Source of the DNA: Bradyrhizobium mercantei | Lineage (GTDB): Bacteria; Pseudomonadota; Alphaproteobacteria; Rhizobiales; Xanthobacteraceae | Length of the DNA: 64,000 nucleotides | Assembly (NCBI RefSeq): GCF_001982635.1 | Contig: NZ_MKFI01000004.1 | Coordinates: 942,111-1,006,110, forward strand | Direction of reading: 5' to 3' | In this document: one piece after another, positions 8,219 through 17,754 of the stretch | Layout: every line of letters begins with the position of its first letter | How positions within the stretch are numbered: position 1 is the first letter of the stretch | Notes under the pieces: generated by a model | Seen by the model: only the letters and a program-made list of their open reading frames with translations | The model's database searches: none | Told to the model about the DNA's origin: nothing | Program-made: the position numbers and the translations under genes

Positions 8219-8815
8219 ATGCCCGGCATTCCCAAAGCCCAAGCTGCTCAGAACAGTCCCTTTTCGATCGCTGATCTGGACGACCTGATTGCCCGAGGAC
8301 GCTTGTCCAGCGAGACCGCTGCCGACGGTACGGAGTTTGTCGATCCGATCGCCGTGGAGCGGCTGGCCGATCTGCGGGAAGCCGGGCGGCAGAACGACGG
8401 TTTGACGCACGAGATCGCCGCTCTCAGGCTGGCGCTGGCGCGCCCCCAGGACCGGGTCGTGCCGTGGCTGGCGCTTGTCGTTGCGGTCGTTGGAGCAGGA
8501 ATCGCGATCTTTCAGATCAAGAACGCGATCGACGTCTTCCAGACCAATAACGATTACAAGATGCAGTCGGACTACACGGATTTCTTCCGCACCGTCATCG
8601 ACGCCCCGTCCGACAAGATGCAATCCTATGCCGGGCTGTACGATGCGAAATTTTCCAGCATCTACGATCTCTACCGGCACGGCGGCATATCGGCCGAATC
8701 CTGGCATGCAATCGCGGTTCAGGCCTGCCCGAGATTCCGCAAGGAAGGCTTCGCGCTGGGCGCAACGAAGCTGCCGAACGTCGAAAAGATCTGCGATCAG
8801 ACCAAGATTCAGTAG
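8219..8815 (+). CDS. Membrane-anchored hypothetical protein, first gene of a pair
   Basis: A 198-residue protein with one transmembrane helix (about residues 80-100, VVPWLALVVAVVGAGIAIF). The N-terminal 75 residues are cytoplasmic and helical (IADLDDLIARGRL, DPIAVERLADLREAG). The C-terminal 95 residues contain SDYTDFFRTVIDAP and a Cys near QACPRF. The ATG at 8219 has CGGAGCG just upstream; a TTG at 8195 is possible. Ten bases separate its stop from the next gene, so the two form an operon. No known family recognised. Confidence 0.65.
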   Translation: MPGIPKAQAAQNSPFSIADLDDLIARGRLSSETAADGTEFVDPIAVERLADLREAGRQNDGLTHEIAALRLALARPQDRVVPWLALVVAVVGAGIAIFQIKNAIDVFQTNNDYKMQSDYTDFFRTVIDAPSDKMQSYAGLYDAKFSSIYDLYRHGGISAESWHAIAVQACPRFRKEGFALGATKLPNVEKICDQTKIQ

Positions 8816-8825
8816 GAGTGCCACG

Positions 8826-9371
8826 ATGCTGATGCGAAGGATGGCGGCTCTCGCAATCATCGCTTCTGTCTGCTGCGGCGCCGGTCGGCCCGCGGTCGCC
8901 GACATGGTCGATGATCTGATCAGCAAGACGAAGGAGGCCGATCAGTTCAAGCAGGTCGCCCAGCCGATCTCGACGCTGTCGCGCGCGAATTGTGCGGCCG
9001 GCAACGCGGTGCTGTCCGGGATCGCCGAACAAAACCCGGACGCGGTCCGCCGGGCGCTCAGTACGGCGAGAGAGGGATACGATGCCTCCTACAAGCGGAT
9101 CATCGAGTCGGTGGGAACCGGCAAGTTCAAGCAGCCTTTCGACAAGGAAAAGCTGCGGCTGCTGCAGAAGTACAGCGACACCGACCTCAAGGAGATTGCG
9201 ACCCGCGAGGACCTGCTGCGCAGGATCGCCGAGATCGTCAAGCAATCGAGCGAAGCCCTCGATCGGATTCAGGCCGGCAAGCCCGAAAAGGACGACCTGG
9301 CGCGGGTGATCGCGAATTCCACCGAGATCACCCGCCTGATCGCGGCATTCTACGATTTGACCGGCGTGTGA
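8826..9371 (+). CDS. Exported helical hypothetical protein, second gene of a pair
   Basis: A 181-residue protein with a signal peptide (residues 1-26, ending AVADM). The mature protein is almost entirely helical (VDDLISKTKEADQFKQV, KLRLLQKYSDTDLKEI, IAEIVKQSSEALDRI), with a single Cys in RANCAAGN, and would sit in the periplasm. It follows the membrane protein gene after ten bases, so the two products may form an envelope complex in which this protein meets the outer part of its partner. Function is unknown. Confidence 0.65.
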   Translation: MLMRRMAALAIIASVCCGAGRPAVADMVDDLISKTKEADQFKQVAQPISTLSRANCAAGNAVLSGIAEQNPDAVRRALSTAREGYDASYKRIIESVGTGKFKQPFDKEKLRLLQKYSDTDLKEIATREDLLRRIAEIVKQSSEALDRIQAGKPEKDDLARVIANSTEITRLIAAFYDLTGV

Positions 9372-9421
9372 CCGTCGGGCGCGTGTGATATGCTGAGCCG
9401 ACGAGATCGATGTTGGCGTCC

Positions 9422-9766
9422 ATGTCCGCAGATCGCTTCCGCCGCACAGCGTTGAGTTTGCCCGAGGTGATTGAAGGCGCGCATCACGGCACTGCCGACT
9501 TCCGCGTCGGCAAGCGCATCTTCGCAACGCTCGGCTATCCCGACAAGGCTTGGGGCATGGTGAAGCTGACGCCGGAGCAGCAGGCTGTCGTGGTCGAGGC
9601 CGAACCGGAGATCTTCCGGCCGGTGCCGGGCGGCTGGGGCAAGAGCGGCAGCACCAATGTCCGCCTCGCGAAGGCCGACGCAACGACGCTGCGCAGCGCG
9701 CTGAAAATGGCGCGCGACAACATCGCAGCGAAGCCCGCGAAGGCACGCGCGAAGCAATCATCCTGA
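9422..9766 (+). CDS. MmcQ/YjbR family protein
   Basis: A 114-residue cytoplasmic protein with the YjbR fold: RRTALSLPEVIEGAHHG, FRVGKRIFATLG, and WGMVKLTPEQQ. Family members have a double-wing CyaY-like fold and are described as possible DNA-binding proteins; no catalytic residues are known. An ATG four codons upstream (9410) is an alternative start. It is a single-gene unit. Confidence 0.8.
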   Translation: MSADRFRRTALSLPEVIEGAHHGTADFRVGKRIFATLGYPDKAWGMVKLTPEQQAVVVEAEPEIFRPVPGGWGKSGSTNVRLAKADATTLRSALKMARDNIAAKPAKARAKQSS

Positions 9767-9919
9767 GCGCGACGATCTCGCACCGCGTCAAGCAGAACGC
9801 GCTGCTTCGCTCATTCTTTGAGCATGCATCCCGCGCGCGGTTCGTGCCTAATCGCGCAAACACCGGATTCGCGCGCGAGACGTTGCGCGAGACGCACAAG
9901 GTTTTCGCGGAGGAACAGG

Positions 9920-10273
9920 ATGCGAAGGCTGACGCATGGCGCGGTGCTTGCGTGGCTCGCCATCATGGCAGGCGCGGCGCTGGCGTTCGACAACGGCCAA
10001 TACGACAACGTGCCGCCCGATATCCGCGCCTGGTTCAAGAGCGTGATCGCGCCGAACGGCGTGCCGTGCTGCGACATCTCCGACGGCCACCGCACGAGCT
10101 ACGATGTTCGGGGCGGCGCCTATTGGGTGCCGATCGAGGGCGAATGGATGATGGTGCCGGAGCGCGCCGTGATCCGCGATCGCGGCAATCCGGTCGGCGA
10201 GGCCGTGGTCTGGTACGTGCACCACCGCGGCGGCATCGTCATCAGCTGCTTCGTTCCGGCGGACGCGGTCTGA
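9920..10273 (+). CDS. Small exported Cys-containing hypothetical protein
   Basis: A 117-residue protein with a signal peptide (1-22, ending ALAF). The mature part contains NGVPCCDISDGHRTSYD and a later VISCFVP: three cysteines, so one adjacent pair may bind metal or form disulfides. Trp- and Tyr-rich strands (AYWVPIEGEWMMVPE) suggest a compact beta domain in the periplasm. GGAGGAA seven bases before the ATG fixes the start. It is a conserved-looking protein of unknown role. Confidence 0.7.
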   Translation: MRRLTHGAVLAWLAIMAGAALAFDNGQYDNVPPDIRAWFKSVIAPNGVPCCDISDGHRTSYDVRGGAYWVPIEGEWMMVPERAVIRDRGNPVGEAVVWYVHHRGGIVISCFVPADAV

Positions 10274-10351
10274 ACGGCGCCGCCATTGGCGCGGAGCCGG
10301 TGCGCGCGATCGCGTCAATTTGAGACAATTACCCTCTGTTAACCTTACTTT

Positions 10352-10366
10352 TTAACCAATAATTAA
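10352..10366. promoter_or_regulatory. Candidate CtrA-type box TTAA-N7-TTAA
   Basis: TTAACCAATAATTAA carries both TTAA half sites at seven-base spacing; the last base of the full consensus (C) is G here. It lies in an unusually A/T-rich stretch about 75 bases before the exported protein gene at 10441, a fitting promoter position. Confidence 0.35.
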
Positions 10367-10440
10367 GGATAAGTTTGCGGGCGCAACGCGGCCCGGCCTA
10401 GCCTCCGCACAATGCTCCGTAACCGCGAGTGGTGCGTGCC

Positions 10441-10854
10441 ATGACGTATCGAACAAATGGGACGCTGATTGCGTCTCTCGGCATTGCAGCGCTGCTGCTT
10501 GCTTCCTCGACCGAGACCGATGCGAGATCCGCAGGCGCGGCGCGCGGCACCTTCTCCTCGCACCATCCAGGCTTCCGCCATCACGTGCGGACGCCCGGCA
10601 TCGTGCTGCCGGGAACGAGCGGATATTACGACGACGCACTCGCCGCCGCTCCCCTCGCCGCCGAAGTCCCTGCGCCGGTCTCCAACGACGTCCGTTACAC
10701 CTACACTCAGGACGTGCCGTGGGATTGGGCGCATCGCTATCCGCCGGCCGTGGTGCCGTCGGATCGCCCCTATGTATCGAGCTGCCCCACCGAGAGCGTC
10801 ACGGTGCCCGGACGCGGCGGCGATCGCACCGTCAACGTCACACGGTGCTACTGA
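10441..10854 (+). CDS. Exported hypothetical protein
   Basis: A 137-residue protein with a signal peptide (about 1-29, ending TDARS). The mature part is rich in His, Pro and Tyr (FSSHHPGFRHHVR, then YTQDVPWDWAHRYPP) and ends with two cysteines in SSCPTESV and NVTRCY that could pair. It resembles the many small exported rhizobial proteins with no assigned role. The ATG at 10441 is preferred to the GTG at 10429. Confidence 0.7.
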   Translation: MTYRTNGTLIASLGIAALLLASSTETDARSAGAARGTFSSHHPGFRHHVRTPGIVLPGTSGYYDDALAAAPLAAEVPAPVSNDVRYTYTQDVPWDWAHRYPPAVVPSDRPYVSSCPTESVTVPGRGGDRTVNVTRCY

Positions 10855-10886
10855 CCAAACGCTCTGCCCGGATCGCAAAAGCAAAA

Positions 10887-10910
10887 GAGGCCGCCCGCAA
10901 GGACGGCCTC
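10887..10910. terminator. Bidirectional terminator hairpin
   Basis: GAGGCCGCCC and GGACGGCCTC pair over ten bases (one mismatch) around a GCAA tetraloop, with AAAA on the left. It lies between the convergent exported protein and bfr genes. Confidence 0.75.
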
Positions 10911-10935
10911 TCGCATTTCTGGAGCGGCAGGGCGG

Positions 10936-11424
10936 TCAGTGATCCTCGCCCTTCAGATGACCGACGTGCTTCTGGGTGTAGAGCTCGAGGCCGATGCGCT
11001 TGATCAGGTCGAGCTGGGTCTCGAGGAAATCGATGTGGTCTTCCTCGTCCTTCATCAGCTGCTCGAACAGGTCGCGGCTGACATAGTCCTTGACGCCGTG
11101 GCAGTAGGTCGCCGCCTCCTGGTAGAGCGTGCGGGCGCCGATCTCGGCAGCGAGGTCACACTCGATGATCTCCTTGACGTCCTGGCCGATCTTCAGGGGA
11201 TCGAGCACCTGCAGGTTCGGGAAGCCGTCGAGGAACAGGATGCGATCCACGAATTTGTCGGCGTGCTCCATCTCCTCGATGGATTCCTTGCGCCAGACCT
11301 TGGCCATCTCCAGGAGGCCCCAATTGTTGAGCATCCGGTAGTGCAGCCAGTACTGATTGATGGCGGTCAGTTCGCTGCGCAGCCCCTTGTTCAGATAATC
11401 AATGACCTTCGGGTCGCCTTGCAT
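10936..11424 (-). CDS. bfr: Bacterioferritin
   Basis: A 162-residue iron-storage ferritin. Residues 1-18 MQGDPKVIDYLNKGLRSE carry the ferroxidase ligand Glu18; Glu51 and His54 and the haem ligand Met52 lie in KESIEEMEHADK. Asp/Glu and His residues in EEDHIDFLE complete the di-iron site. It forms a 24-subunit cytoplasmic shell that oxidises Fe2+ and stores it. GGTGGAG precedes the ATG; an in-frame GTG four codons earlier is less likely. An ICE-like palindrome lies 42 bases upstream, and the ferredoxin partner gene bfd follows beyond it in the same direction. Confidence 0.95.
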   Translation of the reverse strand: MQGDPKVIDYLNKGLRSELTAINQYWLHYRMLNNWGLLEMAKVWRKESIEEMEHADKFVDRILFLDGFPNLQVLDPLKIGQDVKEIIECDLAAEIGARTLYQEAATYCHGVKDYVSRDLFEQLMKDEEDHIDFLETQLDLIKRIGLELYTQKHVGHLKGEDH

Positions 11425-11465
11425 GATCCACTCCACCTGTCGCGGCCAACGCTGGCCGACTCTGA

Positions 11466-11484
11466 ATTTAGAACGCTTCTAAAT
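11466..11484. promoter_or_regulatory. Irr/ICE-type iron-control palindrome
   Basis: ATTTAGAACGCTTCTAAAT is a perfect 8+3+8 palindrome of the TTTAGAA-N3-TTCTAAA type recognised by Irr in Bradyrhizobium. It sits in the promoter region of bfr, 42 bases from its start, where Irr would repress iron storage when iron is scarce. Confidence 0.75.
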
Positions 11485-11557
11485 CAGATTACCGGCAAGA
11501 GCAACCCTTCGCAGAAGCAGCGCATCGATAACCGGATTCGGATGAATTTGGGCAGTT

Positions 11558-11614
11558 AGAGCGCTTTCAAGCGAAGCGGACACCGGTTCGCGCGAAGAAA
11601 ACGCGTCAAAACAA
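11558..11614. repeat. Family B palindromic repeat, copy 1
   Basis: The element reads AGAGCGCTTTCAAGCGAAG, then CGGACACCGGTTCGCGCGAAG, then AAAACGCGTCAAAAC. An inverted, diverged copy lies at 22526-22580. It fills the gap between bfd and the bfr promoter. Confidence 0.75.
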
Positions 11615-11620
11615 GAAGCT

Positions 11621-11893
11621 TCAGCAGGCCGCGAGCGCGAATTCGGCCGGCTCGGCGTCCTCGTTGGCGGCGTGCGGATGGCCGCTGTGCGGGCAGCCGG
11701 AGCAGCAGGCCTTGGCGCAGGGGCCGAGCGCCTCGTCGATGATCGCCTTGATGGTGCGCGCGCAGCGGCCGCATTCGGCACTGCAGCCGAGGCAGCCATA
11801 CACCTGCTTGGCATTTCGGGTCACGGACCCACCGCCATTGACGGCATTGCGGACATCGTGGTCGCTGAGGACGTTACAGGAACAGACAATCAT
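11621..11893 (-). CDS. bfd: Bacterioferritin-associated ferredoxin
   Basis: A 90-residue [2Fe-2S] protein beginning MIVCSCNVLSDHDVR. The cluster ligands are the CxC at Cys4/Cys6 and the CGRC at Cys41/Cys44, in the BFD-like order. It docks on bacterioferritin and passes electrons to reduce and release stored iron. The C-terminal 35 residues are an extra Cys/His-rich tail (CAKACCSGCPHSGHPH), longer than the E. coli protein, which might bind metal. A TTG twelve codons upstream is an alternative start. It reads in the same direction as bfr. Confidence 0.9.
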   Translation of the reverse strand: MIVCSCNVLSDHDVRNAVNGGGSVTRNAKQVYGCLGCSAECGRCARTIKAIIDEALGPCAKACCSGCPHSGHPHAANEDAEPAEFALAAC

Positions 11894-12282
11894 CAGAGGA
11901 AGCGGGGTCCAACGGGTGATGCTCGCCAATATGGATATTGTCGGGCCCGGCGGGATGCAAAAGGAAAAAGCGGTTCTTGTAGCAATTCCAAACTGATGCG
12001 GGATTCATATTGGAATGAATCTAAATCGGGCGGCACCGGCTTTCGGGAATACCAAACCGGCCGAGAGGATCGGGCGGGCCGATCCCCGGCTTCCATCGCC
12101 GCAAACCGCCCCCAGGCACCCGCGCGACAGGCTTGTGCGTTGCAAGATATTGCAAAAGCTGCAAGCATTTGGACGCGAATACGGCGGCGTCGTTCATTGA
12201 TCATTCAAGCGGAATATGGAACCCTCAGGCGAGACAGATCGCCAACGCACGCTGTCCCTGCTCCCGTGAGAAAGGTGAGGTC
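11894..12282. other. Intergenic region upstream of bfd
   Basis: These 389 bases hold no gene I can support. Two overlapping inverted repeats are visible: ATTCCAA (11985) with TTGGAAT (12010), and GATTCAT (12002) with ATGAATC (12015). They lie about 100 bases from the bfd start and could be operator sequences, but match no box I know. Confidence 0.4.
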
Positions 12283-12588
12283 ATGAAGAAGACATTGCTG
12301 GCGCTTTGCGCCGCCGCCACGCTGGCGGTTTCGGCCGTGGCGGTGCCCGCCCCCGCCCAGGCACAACGCGGTGTCGCCGCCGGCGTCGCTGCGGGATTGA
12401 TCGGCGGCGCCATCGTCGGTGGCGCGATCGCTTCGCAGAACGGCTATTACGGTCCCGGCTATGGCTACTACGCGCCCGGTCCGGCCTATGTCGCCGAGCC
12501 CGGTTACGGACCCGATTGCTTCTGGCAGCGCCAGCGGTTCTGGGACGGCTACACCTGGCGCGTGCGCCGCGTCCGCGTTTGCGACTGA
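12283..12588 (+). CDS. Exported glycine-zipper protein, paralogue 1
   Basis: A 101-residue protein with a signal peptide (1-28, MKKTLLALCA to AQAQ). Next comes a glycine-zipper-like hydrophobic segment GVAAGLIGGAIVGGAIA, then a Tyr/Gly/Pro linker, and a C-terminal motif CFWQRQRFWDGYTWRVRRV ending VCD with two cysteines. It is probably attached to or inserted in the envelope. AAAGGTGAGG is the ribosome site. The next gene, at 12825, encodes a paralogue with the same layout. Confidence 0.75.
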   Translation: MKKTLLALCAAATLAVSAVAVPAPAQAQRGVAAGVAAGLIGGAIVGGAIASQNGYYGPGYGYYAPGPAYVAEPGYGPDCFWQRQRFWDGYTWRVRRVRVCD

Positions 12589-12615
12589 TCGCCGTTCATC
12601 TCGATTAATTCGAAC

Positions 12616-12655
12616 CAGATGTCCCGGAAAACCGACTGTTTGTCCGGGACGTCTG
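12616..12655. terminator. Stem-loop after first paralogue
   Basis: CAGATGTCCCGGA and TCCGGGACGTCTG form a 13-base stem with one G-T pair around a 14-base loop. It lies 28 bases after the stop. There is no T-run. Confidence 0.55.
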
Positions 12656-12824
12656 CTGTAGAAGGCCAGAAAAAACCGCTTTTCTGCGCGATGAGGCTGC
12701 GGGCGTTTACTTTCGGTTGACTGTTCTGCGCTGTTTAGCAAGACAGCAGTTCGAGATCAGCGTGCGAGTCACCTCAAACCCGGCGTCGAACACGGCGCCA
12801 CCACCTTCCAGGAGAGCCAAAGAC

Positions 12825-13109
12825 ATGAAGAAGACTTTAGCTGCCCTTGTCGCCGTTACCACGATTGCCGGTTCGCTGGCGGTTGCTCCGGCTGCCAAGG
12901 CTGGTGACGGCGGTGCCGTCGCGGCCGGCGTTGCCGGCGGCCTGATCGGCGGCGCCCTGCTCGGCGGCGCGATCGCAGGCGCTCGTCCGGCTCCGGTCTA
13001 TGTTGCACCGGCCCCGACCTACGTCGAAGAAGCTCCGTGCCGCTGGGTTCGTGAGCGCTTCTGGGACGGCTATGGCTGGCGCTTCCGTCGCATCCAGGTT
13101 TGCGACTGA
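12825..13109 (+). CDS. Exported glycine-zipper protein, paralogue 2
   Basis: A 94-residue paralogue of the preceding gene: signal peptide (1-26, ending AAKA), glycine-zipper segment GVAGGLIGGALLGGAIA, a Pro/Ala linker (PVYVAPAPTYVEE), and the shared C-terminal motif CRWVRERFWDGYGWRFRR ending VCD. The two cysteines at the ends of that motif are conserved between the pair. AGGAGAG precedes the ATG. A strong intrinsic terminator follows. It looks like a tandem duplication with divergent linkers; function is unknown. Confidence 0.75.
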   Translation: MKKTLAALVAVTTIAGSLAVAPAAKAGDGGAVAAGVAGGLIGGALLGGAIAGARPAPVYVAPAPTYVEEAPCRWVRERFWDGYGWRFRRIQVCD

Positions 13110-13140
13110 TCGACCGACACGCTATCAGCATCACACTCGA

Positions 13141-13167
13141 AAACCCGGCCTTACGGCCGGGTTTTTG
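13141..13167 (+). terminator. Intrinsic terminator
   Basis: AAACCCGGCC, loop TTAC, GGCCGGGTTT: a perfect stem followed by a T-rich tail, directly after the second glycine-zipper gene. Confidence 0.9.
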
Positions 13168-13220
13168 TTTTCTGTTGCGAAACAATCATGGCGATTGTCC
13201 CTAGAGCCCCTTTTTTTTGC

Positions 13221-13270
13221 GCATGATCTTATCGGAAAACCGCTTCGCACTTTTCCGGATCATGCTCTAG
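13221..13270. repeat. Family A palindromic repeat, copy 2
   Basis: GCATGATCTTATCGGAAAAC, then CGCTTCGCACTTTTCC, then GGATCATGCTCTAG. Its terminal CTAG contains the TAG stop codon of the leftward lytic transglycosylase gene. Confidence 0.9.
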
Positions 13271-14517
13271 CGCTGCCCGTTCATCGCGCGCAGCACCGCT
13301 TCGCTCGGCCAGCAATCGACCTTCAGCCCGGCCTGCTTCTGATAGGCGCCGAGCGCCGCGCGGGTCTGCATCCCGGCCTTGCCGTCGAGCTTGTCCTTGT
13401 AGAGACCGATCTTCGTCAGCCGCTGCTGCATCGCCTCGACATCGGCCGAGCGGAGCTGCTTCGACGCCGACCATGGCGTCGCGAACGGCTGCGGGCTCGT
13501 CATGCGGTCGGCGAGATGGCCGACGAACAGCACGTAGAGATCGGAGAAATTGTATTCCTTGATCACGAAGTAGTTCGGCGTGGTCAGGAAGGCCGGACCG
13601 TAGATGCCTTCAGGCTGCAATAGCGAAGCCGATTGCGCCTGCTCGGCGGCGCTGAGCCTCGAGCCGCGCACCGGCACGAAGCCCGCCCGCAGCCACTGGC
13701 TGATCGGTTTTGTCACTTCGGGCACGCCCATCGTGCAGTCGGCATTGGCGGGTGCCGTGACTTCGTAGGCCCAGCGCACGCCGGGCTGCCAGCCCTTGTT
13801 GACGAGCTGCTGCGCCGCGGAGGCCAGCGCGTCCGGCACCGAGTGCCAGATATCGACCTTGCCGTCGCCGTCAAGATCGACGCCGTGCTTGTAATACTCC
13901 GACGGCAGGAACTGGGTGTAGCCGGTCGCTCCCGCCCAGGACGAGCGCATCTCCTTGCGCGTCACCGCGCCCTCGCCGAGGATCTTCAGCGCGAGGATGA
14001 ACTCGGTGCGGTACTGATCCTTGCGGCGGCCGACATAGGCCTGCGTCGCCACCACGCGCAGCGTGTCGTAGGGCAGCGAATAGCGGCCGTAGTCGGTCTC
14101 GCGGCCCCAGATCGCCAGCACGACTGGAGCCGGAACGCCGAACCGCTTCTCGATCGCATCGAGCGCCGGACGATACTTCTGCAACAGCCGCTGCCCCTCG
14201 GCGGCGAGCCGCGCGATCGAGGCTTCCTTGATGTAATCGGCCGGCACCTGCACGAACTCGGCCTGCGCCGGCGCGCCGGTCTTCGGACGTCCGGGCAGGA
14301 TCAGATCGGGCAGCTTGTAGTCGGGCTCGAGTGAGCGCGTCTCGCGGTCGAACGTTTCGCGCGAGACGCCAGCCGCCTCGGCTTCCGGCCACAGCGAGGC
14401 GATGAACTGCGTGAACGCGGCGTCGGCGGCGCGCGCCGGCGAGACGACGGATGAGCTTGCAAGCAGAAGCCCGAAGGCAAGCGCGCGGAGGAGTGTCAAA
14501 TCCAACAGCCTGTTCAC
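13267..14517 (-). CDS. Lytic murein transglycosylase, MltB type, with peptidoglycan-binding domain
   Basis: A 416-residue exported enzyme that cleaves the glycan strands of peptidoglycan with formation of 1,6-anhydro-muropeptides. A signal peptide covers about residues 1-30 (RALAFGLLLASSSVVS to ARAAD). The SLT_2 domain follows, with catalytic Glu140 in WGRETDYG, then GATGYTQFLPSEYY and DGDGKVDIW. The C-terminal 60 residues are a PG_binding_1 module (VEAMQQRLTKIGLYKDKLDG). The GTG start at 14517 is chosen because the signal peptide begins there; the open frame continues upstream into a repeat. The stop codon lies in a family A repeat. Confidence 0.85.
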   Translation of the reverse strand: MNRLLDLTLLRALAFGLLLASSSVVSPARAADAAFTQFIASLWPEAEAAGVSRETFDRETRSLEPDYKLPDLILPGRPKTGAPAQAEFVQVPADYIKEASIARLAAEGQRLLQKYRPALDAIEKRFGVPAPVVLAIWGRETDYGRYSLPYDTLRVVATQAYVGRRKDQYRTEFILALKILGEGAVTRKEMRSSWAGATGYTQFLPSEYYKHGVDLDGDGKVDIWHSVPDALASAAQQLVNKGWQPGVRWAYEVTAPANADCTMGVPEVTKPISQWLRAGFVPVRGSRLSAAEQAQSASLLQPEGIYGPAFLTTPNYFVIKEYNFSDLYVLFVGHLADRMTSPQPFATPWSASKQLRSADVEAMQQRLTKIGLYKDKLDGKAGMQTRAALGAYQKQAGLKVDCWPSEAVLRAMNGQR

Positions 14518-14611
14518 GCAGCGGTCCAATGGGCGCGCCGTCCGGCGAACACCCGCGATATCCAGCGTCGTGAGCCTTATCACGACGCCGGATTGCTGTG
14601 AACCTTTGGCG

Positions 14612-14695
14612 CTAGAGCATGATCCGGAAAAGTGCGAAGCGGTTTTCCCTCGCGACAAACGCGGAACGCGTTTGCGCGGAGATCATGCTCGAACA
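14612..14695. repeat. Family A palindromic repeat, copy 3 (longer form)
   Basis: GCTAGAGCATGATCCGGAAA continues to CGGTTTTCCCTCGCG. It then carries an extra inner palindrome, AAACGCGGAACGCGTTTGCG, before the closing GAGATCATGCTC. It is an enlarged version of the element. Confidence 0.85.
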
Positions 14696-14738
14696 AAGAG
14701 CCAAAGCGCGATGATGATTCAACCTAATCTCATCGCGC

Positions 14739-15323
14739 CTAATGCCCCGCCTGCTGCTTGGCGCCCTCGATCGAGTCGTTCGACAGCTTGTCGACGAGGG
14801 CGATGCCGATGGCCGACAGGATGAAGACGCAGTGGATGATGGTCTGCCACATCACGCCGGTCTCGGTGTAGGTGCTCTTGCCGGAGGACAGCGCGCCGGC
14901 CTCGATGAAGGTGCGCAGCAGATGGATCGAGGAAATACCGATGATCGCCATCGCCAGCTTGATCTTCAGCACGCTGGCATTGACGTGGCTGAGCCATTCC
15001 GGCTCGTCGGGATGCCCCTGCAGATTGAGGCGCGACACGAAGGTCTCGTAGCCGCCGACGATCACCATCACCAGCAGGTTCGAGATCATCACGACGTCGA
15101 TCAGGCCGAGGACGGCCAGCATGATCTGCTGCTCGCTGAAATCGAAGGCGTGGGCGAACAGATGCCACAGTTCCTTCAGGAACAGCACGACATAGACGCC
15201 CTGGGCGATGATCAGGCCGACATAGAGCGGCAATTGCAGCCAGCGCGATCCGAAGATCAGCATGGGAACGGGACGCAGCGACCGACCCTTGAGGGGGGCG
15301 CGTGCGTCGGAAACAGCGGACAT
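14739..15323 (-). CDS. UPF0114 (YqhA-type) inner-membrane protein
   Basis: A 194-residue integral membrane protein with four likely helices: WLQLPLYVGLIIAQGVYVV, IMLAVLGLIDVVMISNLLV, IKLAMAIIGISSIHLLRTF and IIHCVFILSAIGIALVDKL. The stretch MISNLLVMVIVGGYETFVS with SRL is characteristic of UPF0114/TIGR00645. Function is unknown. ATG 15323 fits the family start; the frame is open a further 42 codons without support. The gene is followed by a family A-bearing gap and stands alone. Confidence 0.85.
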   Translation of the reverse strand: MSAVSDARAPLKGRSLRPVPMLIFGSRWLQLPLYVGLIIAQGVYVVLFLKELWHLFAHAFDFSEQQIMLAVLGLIDVVMISNLLVMVIVGGYETFVSRLNLQGHPDEPEWLSHVNASVLKIKLAMAIIGISSIHLLRTFIEAGALSSGKSTYTETGVMWQTIIHCVFILSAIGIALVDKLSNDSIEGAKQQAGH

Positions 15324-15489
15324 ATTGGAGCGCTCGCAGGATTCGATTTGCGGGAGCGCTCTATCTACGCAATCCCGCGTACTTGAAAAGCGACAACTGG
15401 CCGCAGATTGCGCCGCGATGCCGTCACGATCCTGCAAACGAACGAGCAATCGAGCGCGGCGAGGTGCCGCGCTCGACCGCTTGAGCCGA

Positions 15490-17139
<1,650 letters not shown>

Positions 17140-17413
17140 CCGCTGTCCCTGGAATTGATCCGATTTAGAGGAAATTTTGCTGCCGCCGATGTAACGGCCG
17201 GCCCCCGAAAGCGCAACCGCGGGACCCGCGTTTTCCATCCGTTCACCACGTTCCGCGCGTTCACCACGGGTGACTACGGGATCGGCACCATGTGTGCGCC
17301 GAATCACGACAATTGAAACCATCTTTTAATAAATCAGGCCAAAACTCGTTCTCAACGCCGAAAAACGGCGATTTTCGCGGCAGAACCGCGACCAAAACAG
17401 TTGAGGCCACGTC

Positions 17414-17665
17414 ATGGCTACCATTATTTCAGCACCGCTTTCCCGCCCGGCGACCAAAGGCGAGGCGACGTTGTTCGCCGAATTCCGCGCCTTCTGGCGT
17501 GCCTTCGTTGCCAAGGCTTTCAATCCCTACCGCCCGGAACTGCACTATATGCGCGGCCCCGGCCCCGCCTGCCGCGCCAAGCAGATGGCGCTGTCGCCGG
17601 CAGTCCGATCGATGCTCGCCGATATCCGCACCGCGAAGGCGCACAGGCCGTCCCGGCCGGCGTGA
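17414..17665 (+). CDS. Small hypothetical protein
   Basis: An 83-residue protein (MATIISAPLSRPATKGE start) with an aromatic helix FAEFRAFWRAFVAKAFNPYR and a basic C-terminus. No signal peptide or membrane helix. TGAGG nine bases before the ATG is an acceptable ribosome site. Codon use fits the neighbours. Unknown function; a 66-base direct repeat starts at its stop codon. Confidence 0.55.
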   Translation: MATIISAPLSRPATKGEATLFAEFRAFWRAFVAKAFNPYRPELHYMRGPGPACRAKQMALSPAVRSMLADIRTAKAHRPSRPA

Positions 17666-17728
17666 CGCTCGCCCTTATTTGAAAGTACGGCCGCTTGCGC
17701 GCCCGCCGATTGCGCGCGACCATGACGG
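17663..17728. repeat. Direct repeat, left copy
   Basis: A 66-base segment containing TTTGAAAGTACGGCCGCTTG followed by CGCGCCCGCCGATTGCG. It matches 18092-18157 at about 61 of 66 positions (50 of 51 in the core), in the same orientation, 429 bases apart. The pair brackets the cysteine-rich gene. Confidence 0.9.
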
Positions 17729-17754
17729 CGCAAACGCCACGCGATTGGTGGCCC

